From Phenylobacterium sp. (GTDB taxonomy: Bacteria; Pseudomonadota; Alphaproteobacteria; Caulobacterales; Caulobacteraceae): 5,087 nt of DNA. Location: positions 1 to 5,087 of the forward strand of contig JAQGIX010000394.1 in NCBI GenBank assembly GCA_028290925.1, in the 5' to 3' direction. Within the stretch, counting starts at the first letter, position 1. The number at the start of each line of letters is the position of its first letter. The position numbers and the translations under genes were made by a program. The notes under the pieces are model-generated. The model searched no databases, was not told the DNA's origin, and saw only the letters and a program-made list of their open reading frames with translations. Of this stretch, positions 1-4,556 are shown one piece after another.

Positions 1-130
1 CCTGGCGCGCGGCGGCGCTGGGGCTGCGGTCCGGAGCCGGCGTGCGGCCGGGCGCGCCCTGCGCCAGGGCCGAGGCGCCGAGCGCGAGAGAGAAAATACC
101 CGCGAAGGCGGCGACGAGCGGACGGACCAT
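1..130 (-). CDS. Secreted protein of unknown function, N-terminal part only (runs off left edge)
   Basis: Reading leftwards from an ATG at 130-128, the frame stays open to the window edge, giving 43 codons. The visible protein starts MVRPLVAAFAGIFSLALG and has a typical Sec signal peptide: Arg3, a hydrophobic core at about residues 4-18, and an Ala-Leu-Ala cleavage site ending at residue 23. The next 20 residues are rich in Ala, Pro, Gly, Arg and Ser, like a low-complexity periplasmic linker. A weak purine-rich ribosome binding site (GGGGAAG, minus strand, 145-139) lies 8 nt upstream. It is transcribed divergently from the Gly/Tyr-rich gene. Function cannot be told, because the mature domain lies outside the window. 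Export to the periplasm or envelope is inferred from the signal peptide alone. Confidence 0.72.
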   Translation of the reverse strand, partial: MVRPLVAAFAGIFSLALGASALAQGAPGRTPAPDRSPSAAARQ

Positions 131-185
131 GGACGCAACTTCCCCAACCTTGGCGCCGACAACCCGCGCCCCCCTTGGCGGCGCG

Positions 186-214
186 ATAAAACCTGACCGT
201 CCGGCATTCCGCAA
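186..214 (-). promoter_or_regulatory. Candidate sigma-70-type promoter for the leftward secreted-protein gene
   Basis: On the minus strand TTGCGG (214-209) is followed by exactly 17 nt and then TTTTAT (191-186). This matches the -35 consensus at 3 of 6 positions and the -10 consensus at 4 of 6. The -10 is the only A/T-rich patch nearby. It predicts a start near 179 and a leader of about 50 nt. The call rests on position and spacing; the match is modest. Confidence 0.35.
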
Positions 215-242
215 CGGGCCTGGCGACAACGCGGTTCGCCGA

Positions 243-278
243 GCGCCTGACCGCGCCGTTCAGCCTGGGTTCAGGCGC
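243..278. repeat. Inverted repeat, 8-bp arms around a 20-nt centre, with a nested smaller hairpin
   Basis: GCGCCTGA (243-250) is perfectly complementary to TCAGGCGC (271-278). A competing shorter hairpin pairs GCCTG (263-267) with CAGGC (272-276) across a GGTT loop. No T-tract follows on either strand, so it does not look like an intrinsic terminator. It overlaps the GTTC-N7-GTTC element at 258-272. In DNA this GC-rich the arms could be chance. Confidence 0.3.
258..272. promoter_or_regulatory. LexA (SOS) box-like element, GTTC-N7-GTTC
   Basis: GTTC (258-261) and GTTC (269-272) are separated by AGCCTGG, exactly 7 nt. GTTC-N7-GTTC is the established LexA-binding direct repeat of alphaproteobacteria such as Caulobacter and Rhizobiales. 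The site lies in a divergent intergenic region, 74 nt before the Gly/Tyr-rich gene and 127 nt from the start of the leftward gene. The spacer is GC-rich, unlike many strong sites, and neither neighbour is an obvious DNA-repair gene. The pattern has only eight fixed bases, so chance remains possible. Confidence 0.35.
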
Positions 279-346
279 CGCGCGTTAAGCCTTCCTGTAA
301 GGACGCCGGTTCCCCATATCGGACCGGCCGGAAGGAGGTTCCGAGC

Positions 347-823
347 ATGCGTAAGATCCTCGCCGCCGGCCTGGCGGCACTCACCTTCGGCGGCGCCGTT
401 GCAGCCGCCGCCCTGCCCACCGCAGCGGCCGCCCGCGAATGGCGCGGCGGCGGCTATGGCGGCGGCTACGGCGGCTACGGCGGCCGCGGCTATGGCTACG
501 GCGGCGACGGGGGCCGTCACCACGGCGACAACGGCGGCGCGGCGATCGTCGCCGGGATCGCCGGCCTGGCGATCGGCGCGGCCCTGGCCAACAGCGGCCA
601 CCACCGCGACTATGACCGCGGCTATTACGGCCGTGGCTACTACGGCCGCGGCGATTACGGCCGCGGCGGCTACGCCTACGGCTATGGCTCCGGCTATGGC
701 TCCGGCTATTACGATGACGACGACTACGGCTACCGGTCCTACGCGGTGTGCGAGAGCCGCCGTTGGGTCTGGGACCCCTACATCGGCCGCCGCGTCCTGG
801 TGACCAGCCACTACGCCTGCTAG
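347..823 (+). CDS. Secreted Gly/Tyr-rich protein with glycine-zipper segment, function unknown
   Basis: This complete gene encodes 158 residues from an ATG with a strong ribosome binding site (GAAGGAGG, 331-338, 8 nt away). Residues 1-29 are a Sec signal peptide: MRK, an Ala/Leu/Gly core, and cleavage after the Ala run before Arg30-Glu31-Trp32. Residues 33-60 are Gly/Tyr-rich (GGGY/GGY repeats). Residues 63-82 form a hydrophobic stretch with glycine-zipper spacing at Gly70, Gly73 and Gly77, as in small outer-membrane or surface-antigen-like proteins. Residues 84-132 are a second Gly/Tyr/Arg/Asp region with tandem YGRG and GYGS units and an Asp run at 123-126. The C-terminus (133-158) looks folded: Cys135, the motif RRWVWDPYIGRRV, and Cys158 as last residue, which could form a disulfide. 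Similar C-termini recur, as I recall, in Caulobacterales hypothetical proteins. An envelope location is inferred; no enzymatic role is suggested. The gene converges on the oxidoreductase with 4 bp between stop codons. Confidence 0.88.
   Translation: MRKILAAGLAALTFGGAVAAAALPTAAAAREWRGGGYGGGYGGYGGRGYGYGGDGGRHHGDNGGAAIVAGIAGLAIGAALANSGHHRDYDRGYYGRGYYGRGDYGRGGYAYGYGSGYGSGYYDDDDYGYRSYAVCESRRWVWDPYIGRRVLVTSHYAC
620..709 (+). repeat. In-gene tandem repeats: 15-bp unit x3 and 12-bp unit x2.5
   Basis: Three near-identical 15-bp units (620-634, 635-649, 650-664) encode GYYGR, GYYGR and GDYGR. After a short break, a perfect 12-bp unit GGCTATGGCTCC occurs at 680-691 and 692-703, followed by half a copy at 704-709, encoding GYGS-GYGS-GY. 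Both unit lengths are multiples of three, so copy-number change by slippage would keep the frame. The 15-bp units differ at synonymous positions and the 12-bp units are identical, which suggests the latter duplicated more recently. Confidence 0.8.
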
Positions 824-827
824 CGGC

Positions 828-1979
828 TCAGCCCTCCACGGCGAACGTCAGCCCGGCGTTCGCCTGCAGGCGCTCGACCAGCTTGGCGCGCATGGCCGCG
901 CCGGGCGTCCAGACGCCGCCGCGCGTGTCGGCGCAGTCGCCGATCAGGCAGAGCGCGGTCTCGGCGATCATCTTCGAGGTGGAGCCGTAGCCCGGGTCCC
1001 GGTCGCCCTTGACGCTGACCCGGACCTGGCGGCCGCCCTCGGCGACGGCGACGAACAGGATGTCGAAGAAACCCGCCTCCCGCTCCGCCTTCGAAGGCCC
1101 CTCCCCCGGCTTCGGGCCACCCTCGCCCAGCGCGGTGAAGTCGGTGGGCGCGCCAGGAACCACGATGGCCATCTCGTCGTAGAGGAAGTCCGTCCCGTAC
1201 GGGTGGCCCATCAGGGCGTTCGAGCGGTGGACGTTCTTGGTGTTGATCATCGCCATCATGAACGGGCCGACGTCAGCGCCCAGATCCGGATCGTGCTGCG
1301 GCTGGTCGCCGCGCGGCTGCTCGGGGCCCCGGAAGCCGGGCGTCAGCGAGAACGGGTCGAGCAGGATCGGCAGCACGCCGGGGTCCTTCTGCACCGCCGC
1401 CATGGTCGCAGCCCCCGAGGCCGCCGTGCCGCCGGAGAGACCGCCCTGGATGGCGCGCACCCGGCCCTTCACGTGCCGGGCCGGTGCGCCCAGCACCTGC
1501 TTGGCCGTCTGCTGAGCGAAGAACACGCCGAGCTCGAAGGGGATGGAATCGAAGCCGCAGGAGAGGCAGATGCGCGCCCCGCTCTGCCTGGCGGTGGCGT
1601 CGTGGGCCGCGATCACCGTGGCCATCCAGTTCACCTCGCCGCAGAGGTCGAGGTAGTCGGTCCCCGCGGCGGCGCAGGCGGCGACCAGGGCGTCGCCGTA
1701 GAGCTGGTAGGGCCCTACCGTGGTGATCACCGCCTTGGTCCGCCGGACCATGGCGTCCAGCGCGGCGGGATCGTCGGCGTCGGCGGTGATCAGCGGCGTC
1801 TCTTTCGGCGCGCCGATCTCGTCGCGGACCTGCGCCAGCTTGGCGGCGCTGCGGCCGGCCATGGCCCATTTGACCGGACCGCCGAGCCCATAGCGCCCGG
1901 CCAGGTGCTCGGCCACCAGCCGGCCGGTGTAGCCGCTGGCGCCATAGACGATGATGTCCAATTCGGCCGCCGGGTTCAT
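828..1979 (-). CDS. Saccharopine dehydrogenase-like / trans-acting enoyl reductase family NAD(P)-dependent oxidoreductase
   Basis: This complete gene encodes 383 residues. A Rossmann fold opens the protein: beta strand LDIIVYG, then the dinucleotide loop GASGYTG (13-19). A second-strand motif, AGRSAAKL (41-48), has an Arg-Ser pair that would suit the NADP 2'-phosphate. Further motifs recognised from this family are VGPYQLYG (88-95), YLDLCGE (109-115), CGFDSIP (141-147), GGLSGGTAAS (179-188) and, near the C-terminus, GDRDPGYGSTSKM. The length is usual for the family (about 380-410). Relatives include eukaryotic SCCPDH and the mycobacterial trans-acting enoyl reductase Rv2953 of phthiocerol lipid synthesis. 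The true substrate here is unknown; reduction of a lipid or acyl-type substrate is only a family-level guess, and true saccharopine cleavage is unlikely. No signal peptide is seen, so it is probably cytoplasmic. It is monocistronic within the window and divergent from the helicase. An in-frame ATG at 2012 would add 11 residues, but the strong ribosome binding site supports 1979. Confidence 0.88.
   Translation of the reverse strand: MNPAAELDIIVYGASGYTGRLVAEHLAGRYGLGGPVKWAMAGRSAAKLAQVRDEIGAPKETPLITADADDPAALDAMVRRTKAVITTVGPYQLYGDALVAACAAAGTDYLDLCGEVNWMATVIAAHDATARQSGARICLSCGFDSIPFELGVFFAQQTAKQVLGAPARHVKGRVRAIQGGLSGGTAASGAATMAAVQKDPGVLPILLDPFSLTPGFRGPEQPRGDQPQHDPDLGADVGPFMMAMINTKNVHRSNALMGHPYGTDFLYDEMAIVVPGAPTDFTALGEGGPKPGEGPSKAEREAGFFDILFVAVAEGGRQVRVSVKGDRDPGYGSTSKMIAETALCLIGDCADTRGGVWTPGAAMRAKLVERLQANAGLTFAVEG
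840..864. terminator. Hairpin near the convergent gene ends, possible bidirectional terminator
   Basis: GGCGAACG (840-847) pairs perfectly with CGTTCGCC (857-864) around a 9-nt loop. The hairpin begins 17 bp after the stop of the Gly/Tyr-rich gene and lies inside the last codons of the oxidoreductase. It is the only strong stem I see at this convergent junction. Neither strand has a T-tract after the stem, so it fails the classic intrinsic-terminator pattern. It might instead protect 3' ends or be simple coding sequence. Confidence 0.3.
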
Positions 1980-1984
1980 GCGCG

Positions 1985-1992
1985 CCTCCCCT
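1985..1992 (-). promoter_or_regulatory. Ribosome binding site fixing the oxidoreductase start at 1979
   Basis: On the minus strand AGGGGAGG (1992-1985) lies 5 nt before the ATG at 1979-1977. The alternative upstream ATG at 2012-2010 has only a poor CCTGGG upstream. The 11 extra residues it would add (MVRRCRSGEAR) precede the first Rossmann strand and look like translated leader. Confidence 0.7.
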
Positions 1993-2019
1993 GATCTGCA
2001 GCGGCGCACCATGCCCAGG

Positions 2020-2038
2020 GTTTACTGGGCAAGCAAAC
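2020..2038. promoter_or_regulatory. Imperfect 19-bp palindrome between divergent genes, candidate operator
   Basis: GTTTACTGGGCAAGCAAAC reads on the other strand as GTTTGCTTGCCCAGTAAAC. The half-sites are GTTTACTGG and GTTTGCTTG, sharing GTTT-purine-CT-x-G. It is unusually A/T-rich for this DNA and lies 41 nt upstream of the oxidoreductase start and 8 bp upstream of the helicase -35. Size and symmetry resemble operators of TetR-family regulators, which often control acyl/lipid oxidoreductases. No regulator gene is present in the window, so the binding protein is unknown. Confidence 0.35.
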
Positions 2039-2045
2039 GGGCGGC

Positions 2046-2073
2046 GTGAAACGGAACGGGAACATGCTATAGG
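2046..2073 (+). promoter_or_regulatory. Helicase promoter with extended -10, predicting a leaderless mRNA
   Basis: TATAGG (2068-2073) is preceded by TGC, an extended -10 (TGn). It also fits the Caulobacter housekeeping -10 core GCTA-n-A as GCTATA (2066-2071). A partial -35, GTGAAA (2046-2051, 4 of 6), lies 16 nt upstream. The normal start site, 7 nt past the -10, falls on base 2080, the A of the helicase ATG. Consistent with this, there is no usable Shine-Dalgarno sequence: the only G-rich run (2071-2078) ends 1 nt from the ATG. Leaderless genes are well known in Caulobacter. Confidence 0.55.
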
Positions 2074-2079
2074 CGGGGC

Positions 2080-4545
2080 ATGGCCGACGCGGGCGCGAAC
2101 CTCCCCGATCTTCTGCCGGCCCGGTTCCAGGCGTGGTTCGCGGGGCGCGGCTGGGCGGCGCGCAGCCACCAGCTGGAGATGATCGAGAAGGCCCGGGCGG
2201 GGCGCGACGCGCTGCTGATCGCGCCGACCGGCGGCGGCAAGACCCTGGCCGGCTTCCTGCCCAGCCTGATCGAGCTTTCGGAGCGGCCGCCGGCCAACAC
2301 ACCGCCCGGGCTGCACACCCTCTACATCTCGCCGCTGAAGGCGCTGGCGGTGGACGTGGAGCGCAACCTCGGCCAGCCGATCCTGGAGATGGGGCTGGCG
2401 ATCACCGCGGAATCGCGGACCGGCGACACCGGCCTCTCGCGCCGCCAGCGGCAGCGGGTGAAGCCGCCGGAGATCCTGCTGACCACGCCCGAGCAGCTGG
2501 CCCTGCTCTGCGCCTGGGAAGGGGCGCGGCTGCTGTTCGAGGGCCTCCGGTGCGTGATCCTCGACGAGATCCACACCCTGCACGCCTCCAAGCGCGGCGA
2601 CCTGCTGGCGCTGGACCTGGCGCGGCTCTCGACGCTCGCCCCCAACATGCGCCGCGTCGGGCTCTCGGCGACGGTGGACGATCCGGAGGTGATCAAGCGC
2701 TGGATGGCGGGACCGGCGGGACCGGGCGCCTTCGACCTGGTCCGCGGGCCCCCGGGCGCCGCGCCGATCGTCGACATGCTGCTGTCGGAAGGTCGGGTGC
2801 CGTGGGCCGGGCATACCGCGCAGCACGCCATGGCGGAGGTCTATGAGGCGATCCAGCGCTCGAAGACCGCGCTGGTGTTCGTCAACACGAGGTTCCAAGC
2901 CGAATTCGCGTTCCAGGAACTCTGGCGGCTGAACGAGGACGCCCTGCCGATCGCCCTGCATCACGGCAGCCTCGCCGCCGAGCAGCGGCGCAAGGTCGAG
3001 GCGGCGATGGCCAAGGGCAGCCTGCGCGCCGTGGTCTGCACCTCGACGCTGGACCTGGGCATCGACTGGGGCGACGTGGACCTGGTGATCCAGCTCGCCT
3101 CGCCGAAGGGCGCGGCCAGAATGGTGCAGCGGATCGGACGGGCCAACCACCGGCTGGACGAGCCGTCCCGGGCGCTGTTCGTCCCCGCCAACCGGTTCGA
3201 GATGCTGGAGTGCCAGGCGGCCCGCGAGGCCATCGCGGCCAATGTGCTGGACGGCGACCCGCCGCGCGACGGGGCGCTGGACGTGCTGGCCCAGCACGTC
3301 ATGGGCTGCGCCTGCGCCGAGCCCTTCGACCTGCTCAAGCTCTACGACGAGGTCATCACCGCCGGGCCCTATCGCGACCTGGCGTGGGAGGACTTCGAGC
3401 AGGTGGTCGATTTCGTCTCCACCGGCGGCTACGCGCTCAAGACCTACGACCGCTTCCGGCGGATCGTGAAGGGCCCGGACGGGCTCTGGAAGGTGCGCAA
3501 CGGCGAGATCGCCCAGCGGCACCGGCTGAACGTCGGGGCCATCGTCTCGCCGGCCATGCTGGCGGTGCGGATCGCCGGGCGCCGCGGCTCGGTGGGACGC
3601 AAGATCGGCGAGATCGAGGAGGGCATGCTGGAAATGCTCGATCCTGGCGACACCTTCGTGTTCGCCGGCCAGGTCTGGGAGCTGGTGGGGATCACCAACC
3701 TCGACGTTCTGGTGCGGCCGGGCGGGGCCAAGGACCCCAAGATGCCGTCCTGGGGCGGCTCGAAGTTCGCGCTGTCCACCTTCCTCGCGGCGCGGGTGCG
3801 CCAGCTGATGACCGACCAGGAGCACTGGAAGGTGCTGCCGGCCGACGTGCGCGAATGGCTGGAGGCGCAGCGCGACCGCTCGGTGATCCCCGACGAGGAC
3901 GAGATGCTGCTGGAGACCTTCCAGCGCGGCCACCGGCATTTCATGGTCTGCTACCCGTTCGAGGGGCGGCTGGCCCACACCACGCTCGCCATGCTGCTGA
4001 CCCGGCGGCTGGAGCGGGTGGGCGCGGCGCCCCTGGGCTTCGTCTGCAACGACTACGCCCTGGCGGTGTGGGCGCTGAAGCCGCTCGACGACCTCGACTT
4101 CGGCGCGCTGTTCAACGAGGACATGCTGGGCGACGACCTGGAAGCCTGGCTGGCCGAGAGCTTCATGATGAAGCGGGCCTTCAAGGGCTGCGCGATCATC
4201 GCCGGGCTGATCGAGCGGCGCTTCCCGGGCGACCACCAGAAGACCGGCCGGCAGATCACCTTCTCCACCGACCTGATCTACGACGTGCTGCGCAGGCACC
4301 AGCCGGACCACCTGCTGCTGCGCTGCGCGCGGGCCGATGCGGCGACCGGCCTCATCGACGTGGCGCGGCTGGGGCAGTTGTTGGCGCGCATCCGCGGCCG
4401 CATCCGACACGCGCGCCTGGAGCACCTGTCGCCGTTCTCGGTGCCGATCCTGCTGGAGATCGGCAAGGAGCGCTCGCCAGGCCAGGCGGGCGAGATCATC
4501 CTGCACGACGCCGAGCAGGACCTGATCGCCGAGGCCCTGGGCTAG
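2080..4545 (+). CDS. Lhr-Core, ligase-associated DNA damage response DEXH-box helicase
   Basis: This complete gene encodes 821 residues, the size of the short Lhr-Core family rather than the roughly 1,500-residue full Lhr. Superfamily 2 motifs occur in order: Q-motif-like RSHQ (28-31), Walker A APTGGGKT (48-55), Ia SPLKAL (84-89), Walker B DEIH (162-165), III SAT (196-198), IV FVNTR (267-271), V CTSTLDLGID (320-329) and VI QRIGRANHR (350-358). All catalytic residues look intact. After the two RecA domains comes the Lhr-type winged-helix and beta-barrel region, with HRHFMVCYPFEGR (618-630) and the C-terminal block ATGLIDVARL...GRIRHARL...SPFSVPILLEIG. Family members are ATP-dependent 3'-to-5' translocases that unwind DNA or RNA:DNA duplexes and act with repair nucleases and ligase. 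The start at 2080 is the first possible one: an in-frame TGA lies at 2047-2049 with no start codon between, and the family's N-terminus (ARFQAWFAGRGW) follows directly. The nuclease gene follows in the same operon. The assignment rests on motifs and downstream synteny. Confidence 0.95.
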   Translation: MADAGANLPDLLPARFQAWFAGRGWAARSHQLEMIEKARAGRDALLIAPTGGGKTLAGFLPSLIELSERPPANTPPGLHTLYISPLKALAVDVERNLGQPILEMGLAITAESRTGDTGLSRRQRQRVKPPEILLTTPEQLALLCAWEGARLLFEGLRCVILDEIHTLHASKRGDLLALDLARLSTLAPNMRRVGLSATVDDPEVIKRWMAGPAGPGAFDLVRGPPGAAPIVDMLLSEGRVPWAGHTAQHAMAEVYEAIQRSKTALVFVNTRFQAEFAFQELWRLNEDALPIALHHGSLAAEQRRKVEAAMAKGSLRAVVCTSTLDLGIDWGDVDLVIQLASPKGAARMVQRIGRANHRLDEPSRALFVPANRFEMLECQAAREAIAANVLDGDPPRDGALDVLAQHVMGCACAEPFDLLKLYDEVITAGPYRDLAWEDFEQVVDFVSTGGYALKTYDRFRRIVKGPDGLWKVRNGEIAQRHRLNVGAIVSPAMLAVRIAGRRGSVGRKIGEIEEGMLEMLDPGDTFVFAGQVWELVGITNLDVLVRPGGAKDPKMPSWGGSKFALSTFLAARVRQLMTDQEHWKVLPADVREWLEAQRDRSVIPDEDEMLLETFQRGHRHFMVCYPFEGRLAHTTLAMLLTRRLERVGAAPLGFVCNDYALAVWALKPLDDLDFGALFNEDMLGDDLEAWLAESFMMKRAFKGCAIIAGLIERRFPGDHQKTGRQITFSTDLIYDVLRRHQPDHLLLRCARADAATGLIDVARLGQLLARIRGRIRHARLEHLSPFSVPILLEIGKERSPGQAGEIILHDAEQDLIAEALG

Positions 4546-4550
4546 AAGGA
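4544..4550 (+). promoter_or_regulatory. Ribosome binding site for the nuclease gene, overlapping the helicase stop
   Basis: AGAAGGA (4544-4550) begins within the helicase TAG (4543-4545) and ends 6 nt before the TTG at 4557. This spacing supports TTG as the start and suggests translational coupling: ribosomes ending on the helicase would uncover or directly reload on this site. Confidence 0.65.
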
Positions 4551-4556
4551 TCGCCG

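Noticed and set aside
285..300. CtrA-like site TTAA-N7-TGTAA upstream of the Gly/Tyr-rich gene
   Set aside because: The second half-site (TGTA instead of TTAA) has two mismatches in four bases.
292..320. Promoter for the Gly/Tyr-rich gene, TTCCTG-N17-CATATC
   Set aside because: The -35 shares only its first two bases with the consensus and the -10 is poor. The gene surely has a promoter in 131-330, but I cannot place it with confidence.
42..803. Long open frames on both strands (42-803 plus, 260-811 minus) over the Gly/Tyr-rich gene
   Set aside because: Both give Ala/Thr/Val-repeat translations that mirror the Gly/Tyr repeats in shifted frames. Only the 347-823 frame has a strong ribosome binding site, a signal peptide and a folded-looking C-terminus.
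1977..2012. Longer oxidoreductase starting at the ATG at 2012
   Set aside because: It has no good ribosome binding site, and the extra residues are not like the family N-terminus. AGGGGAGG sits 5 nt before the ATG at 1979.
2048..2063. Possible LexA box (GAAC direct repeat) at the helicase promoter
   Set aside because: GAAAC-GGAAC-GGGAAC gives GAAC copies 2 nt apart, and the best outer pair (GAAA and GAAC) is off the required 7-nt spacing by one. No GAAC-N7-GAAC is present.
2066..2072. The symmetric CTATAG as a bidirectional -10 that also drives the oxidoreductase
   Set aside because: No -35-like hexamer lies at proper spacing on the minus strand within the helicase start region.
2053..2080. 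GGAAC as -35 of an ECF (sigma-E or SigT type) promoter
   Set aside because: No CGTT- or TCTGA-like -10 occurs 15-17 nt downstream, whereas the extended -10 TGC-TATAGG gives a complete explanation.
2124..2139. GTTC-N8-GTTC inside the helicase coding region
   Set aside because: The spacing is 8, not 7, and the site lies within codons of a conserved N-terminal segment.
1273..4506. A 1,077-codon open frame on the minus strand, antisense to the helicase and running into the oxidoreductase
   Set aside because: It is composed of Arg, Gly, Pro, Ala, Gln and His-rich low-complexity translation without recognisable motifs. The opposite strand carries a textbook helicase. Long antisense frames are expected when GC-rich codon bias removes stop codons.
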